Shown in pieces: positions 50,011-61,075 of a stretch of 64,000 nucleotides of DNA. Source of the DNA: Crotophaga sulcirostris. Taxonomy: Eukaryota; Chordata; Aves; Cuculiformes; Crotophagidae. Both the position numbers and the translations under genes were made by a program. How positions within the stretch are numbered: the first letter of the stretch is position 1; the number at the start of each line of letters is the position of its first letter. The notes under the pieces were generated by a model. It made no database searches, was not told where the DNA came from, and saw only the letters and a list, made by a program, of their open reading frames with translations. Location of the stretch: contig VYZB01000035.1 of the NCBI GenBank assembly GCA_013397455.1, positions 3,533,283 to 3,597,282 of the forward strand. Reading direction: 5' to 3'.

Positions 50011-52529
50011 GACAAAAGATCAACATTAAACCATCAAATGAGGATTGTGAATCCCTAAAATGTATATGGTAATATTTCTCACTCATATCTGTACTATATG
50101 CTCTTATTTACAGACACAGTAGGTCTCTCTTGAAATTTCTTCTGCGAGGTTACTTCCCATCTGTTACACCAACAGGTGTACTTAAAGATTGATACTACAA
50201 CCAAAGGAAATGGTCATCTGTTTCTCAGAACTTAATGCTATGCTTCACTATGTAACTAGGAGAAGCTACAACACAGCAAAGAATTTCTTATAGTGAGATG
50301 CTGTATTTGCTCTTCATTACCACCATGCTGATTGCGTTAAATGTGCAGATACAGACACATAGGGCATGTCAATGCTAATGATGCCACTGTTCTTAATTGA
50401 CAGGAACAACTCAGTGAAGTGAGTAGTTTTCTTACTGAGTAAAGAAAATTAACAACTTTGAAGATAAAGTCTGGAAAAGGAGGCAAATGCTTTCACTGTT
50501 GTATCTCTTTGCAAAAGAAGCAGAAATTAATCTATGTGGGCAGGAGTGTGTACTAGGTCAGAATAGACCAAGGGTGGTAGTTGGTAGGTACAACAGCCAC
50601 ATTTGCTTTAGCATTCTCCTGTTGTGATGTGGTCTGCTTTGTTTTCAAACCTTGACTTAGCTGCAGCTGCTTACTGTGATTAAAGTGTGGCTTAAAAAAT
50701 CAGGAGCCTTCTGTTACAGTGAAGTTTTCCTTAGTTGCCAGTGACTTGAAATAACATAAATGCAGTAGAACCAGCATGGATGTTACAGGATAATATTCCC
50801 TGAGATCACCCAGGATGGCAGTGCAACCCTCACTCAAGCAACTCATGGTCCTGGGGATTACAGGGGGGGCAAAACCCCCCATCCCGGGCTCTGTGCTGAA
50901 CACACCACCCCTGTCTGAGCTAGAAAACATAGGCCTTTCCAGGAATGACTAGCCTTGATCAAAGCCATTCCCCTCTGAAGAAAGGACTGAGTTGTGTCAG
51001 CTGGAGCCTGAACACACAAAACACACACTCGCTTCAGCAGCAGAAATCAGAGAAGAAGGATACGCAGCTAGTTCAGACTCATTTGCAGCCTGAATTCTTG
51101 TACACCAAGCTTCACCTTTTAAAGGAAAATCTTGTCTTTTTGTGTGAAACCACCGTAGCTACCTGTTCCCCACAAATAATTTTGGAAGTACAGGTACTAG
51201 AAACCTAGCTGGTCTGGGTGGGACACAGTCCACTAATTTTGCTCATACTAATTTACAAACTACTCTGATTTCAGATGCCTTGCCTATGCACAAGCACTGA
51301 GGAAACAAGGCAGCCCAAGAAAGTATTATTGAAGCAGTGGAGCCAGCAGGGCCAGGCCACTGGCAGTGTGGGCAGCCAGGGCCCAGGCCCATCTCATCCC
51401 ACAGAGCTTGCAAGTGAGATGAAGACACAACTTAATGAGACAGCAGAGAGCTGAATCTAAAGTGGCAACAGTTAACACAAGTGATGCCAGAAGGACTATG
51501 TTTTTTTTCTAGGGAAGAAAAAAATATTCTTTATGTGGAAAGGATCCTTAAATACCCCATTGTATTTGAGCTCTCTCTGGAAGATGTAGATCTTAAAGGA
51601 GAATATTAGGTGCAAAAGGGATAGAAGTAAAGTGTTAATGAAATTTGACTGCTCCATGAATGCATCTCAGCAGTATCCCAAAGAAGGAGGAGGAGATTAT
51701 GTTCAGCTAGCAAGTCCATTGTGCTTTCTATATGTTATTTGTAAGCCCTATGCAAAGCTTGCACAAGACTATACATTATGAATAGTATAGGAAGCTTGAA
51801 CTTTAACTATTTTTTATGATGTATAATTTGCAGATATATCACTATGTTTTACTGGACATCAGAAAAGAGAGATCAGCATGAAATTCCGGGTTTGAAACAC
51901 GTTAGCTAAGATACACAATCTATCAAAAAATATTTAAATGCTAATTTCTTTCATTACAAAGGAGTAAAGTATGAAAAGACACTGATTTACAGTACTTTAT
52001 GGTATCCAGTTCCATCCATACTGGAAGACAGAGGAAAAATCTTTCAGCCCTGGAGCACACGAGACTGCTATTCCTGAGACGAGTGCTATGGCTCTTAACA
52101 ACACAAGCAGGAAAGCTGAAGCTCTAAGAACACTCCAGGCAGGTTAGCACTGAGGAAAGTTGCAGAGGCTAGTTACTCTGCTTGCAAGCTGAGATACTTG
52201 CTGAAAATCACTTTTACAAAATATACTTCAATTGTTACATACTTCAATTGTTTACCTTTTTTGCTAAATTCTGTCAAGCAGATTCTTTGACCTTTAATTC
52301 CTCCCTATTGATGCAACTGGACTGTGTCTGATTCCAGAACCTGCCCTTCTACTGGGATGGAAAGCCTAAAAACCTGTGTGCTTGACTCTTTCACAATAAC
52401 CAGCACTCCTACACCTCTTTTCCTAGATATTCAGAGGTCTTTGGATGTGTCTCTGAATTGCTGTACAGACCCATTTGAAATCTATTAACTCAGAAACTGA
52501 GAAAAAGTAAACCTTTTTGGTAGAAGGGG
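50011..52529. other. Unique non-coding sequence
   Basis: No gene or mobile element recognised. A G-run/C-run hairpin (50864-50880, six pairs, loop CAAAA) is followed directly by ATCCCGGG. Short open frames have no resemblance to known families. Confidence 0.55.
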
Positions 52530-52676
52530 AAGCAGGTGCAGGTAACCTGGAAGGAATACAGAGATACTATCCGGGCATGCAGAGACCTGGTTACGAAAGC
52601 CAAAGTTCATCTGGAATTGAGTCTGTTGAGAAAAGTCAAAGACAACAAACCACACTTCTTTATGTTCATAAGTGGT
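52530..52676 (+). mobile_element. CR1 LINE, ORF2 segment left of a nested LTR
   Basis: The plus strand translates as CR1 ORF2 between the endonuclease and reverse transcriptase: VTWKEYRDTIRACRDLVTKA and LELSLLRKVKDNK, corresponding to the family's W.EYRDAVRACRDG.RKAKA.LEL.LARDVKDNK. The frame is open up to 52671 and is cut by an LTR inserted at 52677. The last five bases, GTGGT (52672-52676), are one copy of the LTR's target duplication. The same element resumes at 53448 in register. The upstream boundary near 52530 is the 5' truncation point and is approximate. Confidence 0.88.
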
Positions 52677-53447
52677 TGTTCTGGTTTGCACTAAAGCAGA
52701 ATTAATTTTCTAAATTTTCAGCTAAGTCTCATCTAAATAACAATTTTTTGAAAGTTAACTATATGTTTTTCAGACAGTGTTTGTCTCTAGAAGTGATAAT
52801 GCTTAAAATTTATGATCACCACCGAAGTAACAGTGCATGGTTACACAGAAAGGCTATTGTTTGTACTTACTCCCATAGAGACCAAGATTACCCTCGAGTT
52901 GGTGGAAAGCCATAAACCGAAGAGGCAAAAAAGGGTTGCATCTGTAGGAAAGGGCAGATAGGACAGGTGACCCAAAACTACCCAACAGAGTGCGTATTCC
53001 ATATACATCATACTCAGTACAAAACTGAGGGATCGCAAACATGAAGCTCTTTTCTTCAATGGCTGGCATCTAATAAGGAACTCTTTCATCCTTCTACCTC
53101 CAGATCTTGGATTCATGTGTTCCTGAATCCTGCTCCTGAATCCAGCTCCTGTCTGCCACTGAGTCCAGTCCAGGACCTTTTCCTGTGCCTGCTCTGCAAT
53201 ATCAGTCATGATGTATAGTCAGCAGAGGGGTGGGGTGTCAATTTTTAATATTTATATTTATATTTTATATTATTATTAATGATGTTGTTGTTGTTGTTGT
53301 TTCATTAAAGCTGATTTAATTTTAGTTTCCAACCCATGAATGTCTCTCTATTCCCCTTCCCCTTTCCTGGGGGGGAGGGGCTGTATTGGGACACAACTGC
53401 TCGCATTTAGCTGCTGATCAAGTCAGGAGGGGAGCTAAATCCTGACC
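52677..53447 (+). mobile_element. Solo LTR, avian ERVL-like family, plus orientation (copy B), nested in CR1
   Basis: A 771-bp LTR starts TGTTCTGGTTTGCACTAAAG and ends ...GCTAAATCCTGACC, with GTGGT (52672-52676) and GTAGT (53448-53452) as the flanking 5-bp duplication. The promoter region has GTATTCCATATACATCAT followed by CTCAGTACAAAA (52994-53024), the position where related avian LTRs carry CATGCTCAGTATAAA, so its TATA box is probably damaged. An ATTAAA poly(A)-like signal (53304-53309) follows a GTT repeat (53283-53300). The tail has CAACCCATGAATGTCTCTC and a CCTGGGGGGGAGGGG run, as in this LTR group. No internal viral sequence remains. It matches copy A at 35056-35831 along its length. 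The ERVL attribution is inferred from the 5-bp duplication and termini. Confidence 0.87.
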
Positions 53448-54748
53448 GTAGTAAAAGGAAGCAGAAGCAAAACATGGACCCATTGCTCAATGAGACAGGG
53501 GCCCTGGTGACAAAGGACAAGAAAGAGGCTGACATACTAAATGCCTTCTTCATGTCAGTTGTTGTCTGTGAGATTGGCCTTTGAATATCTAAGGAGTGAA
53601 CTTGATAAACTTCTGTGATGAAATGACTGACCTGGTAGATGAGGGGAAAACAGTGGATATTGTTTACCTGGACTTCAGTAAGTCTTTTGACTCTACCTCC
53701 CTTAGGATCCTCATAGAGAAGCTCTTGATATATGGGTTGGACGAGGCTTATTGAAAACTGGTAAATATCTGGGCCCAGAGAGTGATGATCAGATATACGA
53801 AGTCTGGTTGGCAGCCAGTAACTAACAGTGTACCCCAGGAGTCAATACTGGATCCAATCCCACTCAACATCTTCATTTGTTATCTGGATGATGGGATAGA
53901 GTGTGCCCTTAGCCAGTTTGCTGGTGACACCAAACGGGAAGAAGGGGCTGATATTCCAGAGGGTCATGCTGCCATCCAGAGGGACCTCTACAGGCTGGAG
54001 AAATGGGCTGACAGGAACCTCATAGAGGTCAGCAAGGGGAAGTACAAAGTCCTGCACCTGGGGACTGGGACATGCTAGGGGTTGACTGCCTGAAAAGTAG
54101 CTTGGGAGAAAAGAACATGGGCATTCTGGTAGATGACAAGTTGAACGTGAGTCAGCAATGTACCCTTGGGCAAAGAAAGCTAATGGTATCCTGGGCTGCA
54201 TTAGGAGGACTGTAGCCAGCAGAGAGAGTGAGGTGATCCATTCCCTGTACCTGACACTTGTGAGGGCACACCTGAAGTGCTGGGTCCAGTTCTGGGCTCC
54301 CCAGTACAATAGGGGCATACTGAAGCCAGTCCAGCGTAAGGCCACAAAGATGCTTCTGCAAGGAAAAGTTGAGAGAGTTGGGATTGTTTAGCCTGGAGAA
54401 GAACAGACTCAGGGATCTTATCAATGTGCACAAATATCTGCAGGGAGAGTGCAAAGACGATGGAGTCAACTTTTTTTCAGTAGTGCCCAGTGACAGGAGA
54501 AAAGGCAATAGGTACAAACTGAAACACAGGATATTTCATCTGATCTTCAGGAAGTGCTTTTTTACTGTGAGGGTAATGGAGCACTGACACAGATTATCCA
54601 GAGAGGTTGTGCATTCTCCGTCATTGGAGATATTCAAACGCTCTCTAGACATAGCCCTGGGCAACTGGCTCCACGTGACCCTTCTTGAGCAGAGGGTTGG
54701 ACCAGATGACCTTCAGAGATCCCTTCCAACCTCAACCATTCTATGGGC
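53448..54748 (+). mobile_element. CR1 LINE, remainder of ORF2 and 3' end right of the nested LTR
   Basis: Resumes the CR1 begun at 52530. It encodes LLNETGALVTKDKKEADILNAFF at about 53480-53550; then, after an internal deletion near 53570-53600, the reverse transcriptase with motif A as VYLDFSKSFD (53661-53691). Motif C, normally FADDT, is degraded to FAGDT (53917-53931), so a catalytic aspartate is lost. In-frame stops occur at about 53752 and 54076, and a frameshift follows. Later come [20 protein letters not shown] and [20 protein letters not shown], then GGTTGGACCAGATGACC and CCCTTCCAACCTCAACCATT of the 3' UTR, ending about 54746. It is inactive. Frames on the opposite strand (53842-54345, 54152-54517) are shadows of this element. 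Confidence 0.94.
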
Positions 54749-57700
54749 AGGAACAATCTCTGCTTCAATCATGTAGTGGGGAGCACACTTGAACCCTGAA
54801 GATATCAAGAAAAAAAAATAATTCTACTCCTGCTGTCTGCATAAATCCCTATGAACATTTGGAGATGTTTCTTATAGACCAAAAGCCTTTTGTACTACAC
54901 AGTGTTGTGGCAGAGCTGTAACTTGAGTTAGTTCTCTATAATATGCCTTTAAAAAAGTACTTGTAAAATTGAAATATCTTATTAAATTATGTATTTCAAA
55001 CTGAGTTTGTGTACAGCTGAAGTTGGTAATACTGTTACCCAGGAACCTGACCTTAATCTGGTTTCTAATGCAGTGAATAAAGTGCATTGCAGATCTATTT
55101 TTGACTGTTCATGAAACACATTACGATGGGTGGGCTGAGTGTTATTATTAAATGTAGACTACTTACTTGAAGTATTGATTTCTTCTGCTTGTGTTTGGAC
55201 TGAGTGCAAAACTCAAGTTGTTTCCTAAGAACGAAAGACTTCAAGAAGTTGAAGGAACTTCCACTGAAATCAGTGAAAGTCTCTAGTTCCTTCCAGAGTT
55301 TGGCTCCTAGCACATCTTCATTTCTGCTAATCCCTCTAGCAAAGGCATTGAATCTTAAAATATGGATGCAAAAATCCATTGCACAACAGGGTTTGAACAC
55401 CGGCTCTTTCACACAAACTGTTAACAGACATGAGCAATTGAACAATGATTTTCACCCAGCAGCAGAAATATCATAGCTGCAATGGAACTTGTGACCTCTG
55501 AACAAGTCTCCACAGTTAAGCCATCACCAAATGATTAACCAAGCATTCCCCCTTTCCTTCCATACCAGGAGCATTAGCTCTTGATGGAATAATGATCATA
55601 ATTGCGATAGCAGCTGTGACAATTACAGAAAATGGAGGTCGCACCGCGTCACTGCTAATTCCACAACAGTGTCTGTATGCTCAGCTGAAACTTTCCCTTA
55701 GTTTTGGAATTTGAGCATCACCCAGTCACTGACAAATAATTACAGTCTTTGCTACTATCCCCCACCTGGTGAAATGATTTAGACTGAAATCCCTGTGATC
55801 ACTGTTTCCTTTAAGGCTTTTGACTAAATGTCATCTGAAAGGGCTAGGCAAAAAGCCAGGTTACTAAAGGTGGCATTTGGAGGAAGGAATATGTCATTGT
55901 ATATAGAAAGAAGTTCATTCAGGTTTTCAACTAATTATATTTTTAATAATATCCTCAGAGCACTTAGGGTCAAGTCATTTTTTTCAAACACCTTGTGTCA
56001 TTCTACCAAATGATTTTTTTATATCTTGGAAATGAATTGTATTTCTGCTTATCTGGAAATGATGTGGCAGAGGTCAACTTACTTAAATTACTGTATGAGA
56101 TTTTGACTTATTGACGCTGACCTCTAGAGCCTTTTTCAGTTCCCTTTAGTTCGCCTGCCCAATCAGATTATTTTCAGTCACTGTGTTTCTATCCAAACAT
56201 CAGACTGGCTGGATCTGGGCTACCCCTGCAGGTATCTCCATGGGCTTCTGGGAAGGCTCAAGTCCCTTGTATTTTCAGAGCAGCACAGGTTAATGCAAAA
56301 CATACGCCTCTGGTTCATGTAGTCTGTTGCGAGAGCATTTCAACTATGCTGGTTTTACTGCTGAGATTTCTGCTGAGAAGTGCACGCTCCCTGTCTTTCT
56401 TCTATCCTCAATGGGCATCACATTTTTTTGGAAATGCAACTCTGAAAAAGAAACTCAGATTTCTATGCTATGTGCTGCAGCGAGGCAACATGATACACAT
56501 AAAATAGTGTTGTTGTTGGAGAAAAGAAATGTCTGCAGCCAGAATGCACTAGTATGAACTGCTATCTGATCAGTTGCATCCTCAGCCAAAGAGCACCGGG
56601 CCTGACAGCTATGGAAAGCCTTGAGGACTGTAGCTCTTTTAAATTTTTTACTAGTACTTCAAGTAAATCCCTCTGATCTTTACTCCTTTCTCTTATCACT
56701 ACACAAATACCCATCAATACGTAATACTGATGATGGCAAAGCCCCCATTTACTTCACACAACCAACCGCATAGAATTTTTTATGTCGTGCTTGAGACCTC
56801 AAAGCCAGTAGTCACCATATCTGCTTCTCTCCACAAGAAATAAGAGCCTGGTAAGGACCCAGTGTCTGGTCAATAAAAGATCGTGGGAAGACCAAGTCTT
56901 GTGTAAAATTGCCATTGGATTGTTGAGTGTGATGCTAATAATTTTTGTGTGTTTGCACACAGGAGAAGGACGAGGCAGCTGTAGAAGTTCATCTGGCCAA
57001 CTGCTTGATGGAAAAACATGAAGGATATCTTGTTAGTAATCTGCTTGTTACATATTCATAAGAAAAACACAGAAAGTAAAGAAATAATCCACATTTGGAT
57101 TTATTCCTCCATTATTCCAGGTATAAGAGCTGTGTGATTTCTTGATGGAAACTTGGATAAATCAGGTGGTCATCTACTGTTTGCATATTGCAACTTCTGC
57201 TCTGAGCCTGATCATGTTCTAAAAGGTAAAAGTCAGTCCTTAAATGTAGCTAAAGGTTGTTAAACCCTGAGTTCTGATGGTAAGGCATGATTGGCACTCC
57301 TCCACATTTAGTCATCAGCAGATGTGCTTCTTGAGAAGATCAAGACAACATGGCAATGAGATGTTATCTGCAAGCACACGACACTGATACAGACCAAGCT
57401 CCTCCCCAGTTCCAGCAGAGCTGGGAGGGATTGCACGGGGATGTGTGCTTTGGGTGTTCAGCTCAGAGAGCCCTGGAGGAACAACTCTGTGAACTCCTAA
57501 TGCCACCAAAAGATTTGTAGGCCTTGGTGTCCAAGCAGAGGGAGACGGTGGAGGTCTTGAGAGGCCTGAGAGGCATCATAGCAGAAAACCTCAAGATGTA
57601 AATGCAAATCAGTCAGAGAAGTACAGGTCATGGAAGAGATACAACCTTGAGAGCTGCACAGAACAGAGTTTAAGTCACATCAAAGGAAACAAAGAACATA

Positions 57701-60700
57701 TATCAAACACAGGTATGAAAGCATCCCTCTGTGGTGTGAGCACAAAGGAAATAGCAAGAAGGTACTGAAAAATGGAAACAAAAGCAGAAAAGAAAGAGAG
57801 GAATGGCTTTGGTATTGTCATCCTTGTTGAGGACTCCATCCCTGACCAATGCCACTACTTACCTCCAGCCAATCTCCCTTGCCTTCAGCAGAGGTAATGC
57901 TAGTTTTTAAATTGCCACTCACTATATTTTGTACTATGTGTTACCAATCTGCATGTGAAGCTGTATTTTTACTCTACACTTGGGTTAAGTAAATTAGAAT
58001 GTCAACAGTAATATAATTCTAAAATACCCCTCAGATAACAGTAGGGTTTACTGAGACTAACACCTCATTTACCATGCATCAAATACAATGATCGAAAAGT
58101 AATCCTTATAAAGTTTACTGTAGGGCCTCAGTCCATAGGAGGGATTAGTCTCTGTGCAAAGAGATAACGAATGCATTTGTCTCATGTCAATACCTTCCTA
58201 ATGGCCACATCCATAGTTCCCTGAAATCAACATTTTGAGGATTACCGGGTGTGGTGATCTCTGGATTGGGCCTCTAGCTGTGGATGTCTAAGTAATCTGT
58301 TGGAAGAAAGAACCTTTGCGCCCTCTGAAAGCTGCTTTAATAAAATATTTTTCAAAATGAAATCATCATGTATACCACCTTCCAGTTTGCATTTGACATC
58401 TGCACTTCTCATCACCATGACAACGTAGTGATGTGACCCATCACAGATTCTTATAAAAAATTATAACGAACTGTTTTATCAGCTTGTTAATTCTGAACTA
58501 AACCTTTCTGAGCAAAGAGAATGGTAAGGCTTCTGTTTGCTAAACTGAAGTGCAAATACACAGGGCTTCCGAGGTTCATGGTAATCAGAAGTCTGCAACA
58601 CTTTCAGAAAAAATGATGATGATCAGTTTGAACTACTTTTCTGTTCAGGGAGAGAACTGATGAGACGTTTTTACTTTCCCTTTCTTGCTTTTTAACTCTC
58701 TAAATCATTTCTTTTAGTAGTTAGGGTTCTTTTTTCTTATCTCAAAAACATTTAAAAGTACTACATGACAACATGTTGGAAAATATCCATCAATTTAATA
58801 GACAAACATGCAATTAAATTATTAGTGGTTTCTAAAAATGGTTCAACTAAAATTACATAAGTTTTAAGGACTATGAGATAGATTATTCGTTTTCCCCCTA
58901 AGCTCTATGTATTATGCAGTGTAATTTAAGAATATTATTCTGTTTAATTATCCATTGGCAACAAAAAGGACCCATTCCAAACAAGAAGATTGACTTCACA
59001 GATGGATTTAGCTACCTACTTGTCTCCAAAATGTATATGCTCTTAAAAACCTTCATCATCGCAACCTTCCAAGTACCTCACATTCCTGAACCTGGTTGTT
59101 CCTCGTGTTCCTGCTTGCAGCACTGAAGTCCCACAATGTACCTTTTGCAGAGATGTCACTTCCCTCCTCGCTCCTGCTGAGGGCCCTGCTGGGGTTGCTA
59201 CAGGGTGCCCTGTCACATCTGCCAAAATAAAGTGATAGCACAGTTGGATTTCTGTCCAATTTACTGCCTTAACCTCTTTATTAGAGGGTTCACCTGAGAG
59301 AGGAAGACCTGGGTTATTGTCTTTGTTATTTACATCCTGCTAGACCCATGTCTCCAACATACTCAACACAGCTATGAAATACTCTGGGGTAAGGTTCCTC
59401 AAACCTTCTGATTTGAACTGTACCATTTTGCATGGGATAAGGAAGGATATGTACAACACATTAGCAATTCTAGATAGCTCCCTTCTTACTTGTTGTATTT
59501 TGTTGAACTAGGTCTTAGGTATTTAATTTTACCAGTGAATTTAATTAGGAATTTAATGGCCCAGAGAGAAACAGGACAAAAAATTAGATGTTGCAATGTC
59601 CTGTTTTCCAGGAATACTTCACTGACCTGAGTTTTTACACAGAGCTATTCTTAAAAGTATAATATTGTTGCTTTCCAAAAGCTCGTGAGAGCCACATGGA
59701 TTTGGATGTTAGATCAGACACGAAAATCTAGGAGAACTCCGGGAAGAATATGACCTAAAATGTTCCTTCAGCATCCTGGAATCACAATTACCATACTGCC
59801 TTCGATAACCAACACCACAAAGGCCCTAAAATGATCTTTGCCTGGACTCACCTGAAAATTAACATGAAACTGGTAACAAAGAACTAAACTGGAATATAAT
59901 CATGAGTAAAAATGGTTTTGTACTAAGGGTTAGTGAGGAAATAGTTGGACTATGCAACTGTTTGGCTCCAACTCTGTTTAGCAGAGAGAATGCAAAATAC
60001 TGAGAGGGGTCACCAGATGCAGAACTCTAACTATTCTGTTGTTCCTGTTTTTCTCTCATTTTTCTTTTCTATTGTGTCCTCAAAAAAAATTGTAATACAT
60101 GAAATACACATGTTGACTCACATAACATGGTAATTAATATGCAGGAATTTTGAGATTTTACCCAAATCATTCCAATTTCTGGCTGCTAAAATACGTGGCT
60201 CAACATTGAGCAGAACAAGTCAGCCCATAACAAACCCTAGCCAAGAGAATATCAAAATTCTGAATCACACCTTGTTTTCAACCAAATCCCATGCCTGATA
60301 TTTACCCTGACAGTGCAGAGTGAGCCAATATGAAACTCTCGACCCTGGGATTTACATGGATTTTAAGCTTCTTAAATCTTGACCTAAAGTGCAGGACTCA
60401 AATCCCACTTTGGTTCACAGGAGTCTTTCTGCAGAGGTTAACTCCATGTGCACAGGAGCACATCACCATCACACAGAGGAATACAGGTTGAGAATAGTGG
60501 GCAATGATTTTCTGTGCTTGTCTCAGGTGCTGCTATGCTTTCCTGTGAGTAGAGTGAGGTATGCCAGCAATTAGATTAAAAGCCATGATTCCCTTAAAAA
60601 TAGCATTTCTGAAAGAGACAGAGTACGTGATACAAACAGAGGAGAAAAGTGGGTAGAAATGAGTAATGTCACAGTCTGGCTACCCACAACGAAGTGCCTT

Positions 60701-60759
60701 ACACTAGGCAGCAGCGTGGAGCCTGAATCTGTAGGAGGTGAATACACTGCACCTTTATT
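54749..60759. other. Unique non-coding sequence
   Basis: Six kilobases without a recognised mobile element or gene. 55540-55690 contains TAATGATCATAATTGC and a cluster of CpGs within otherwise AT-rich DNA and is a candidate conserved regulatory element. A plus-strand frame (55204-55476) and its minus-strand partner (55095-55445) are mutually overlapping and unrecognised. Confidence 0.5.
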
Positions 60760-61075
60760 TAAAAGCTTATGGAGAAAGCTCAAGGGAGATGTTATGGCTG
60801 TCTGCAGCTGCCTAATCAGAGGATCTAAGAAGGGAGAAGACACGAGAAATTCTGATTCGATATTAGGAAAACATTTGTTTTTGCAATGAGAGTGGTCCAG
60901 AACTTGAACAAGGCTGAGGGAGTTTGCTGAAACTGCATCCTTGGAGACCTGATTAGAGACAACCCTGAGAAACGTGACCTGAGCAGACCTGCTTTGAGCA
61001 GGAGATCGGAGTAGATGGGACCTTGAAGATGCCTACCTATCTAAGTTATTCTGTGATTTTCTGAATCTGTGATCC
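60760..61075 (+). mobile_element. CR1 LINE 3' end, old copy
   Basis: The plus strand shows the end of ORF2 and the 3' UTR in decayed form: GGGAGATGTTATGGCTGTCTGCAGCTGCCTAAT, TTCGATATTAGGAAAACAT, GAGAGTGGTCCAGAACTTGAAC, CATCCTTGGAGACCTG, then GAGTAGATGGGACCTTGAAGATG and ATTCTGTGATTTTCTGAATCTGTGATCC. These parallel CTTATCGCTGTCTACAACTACCTGAA, GGATATTAGGAAAAATTTC, GGTTGGAC.AGATGACCT and the ATTCTRTG tail. There is no intact frame. Edges are approximate. Confidence 0.78.

Noticed and set aside
53842..54517. Minus-strand open frames of 167 and 121 codons
   Set aside because: They are antisense to the CR1 reverse transcriptase remnant on the plus strand.
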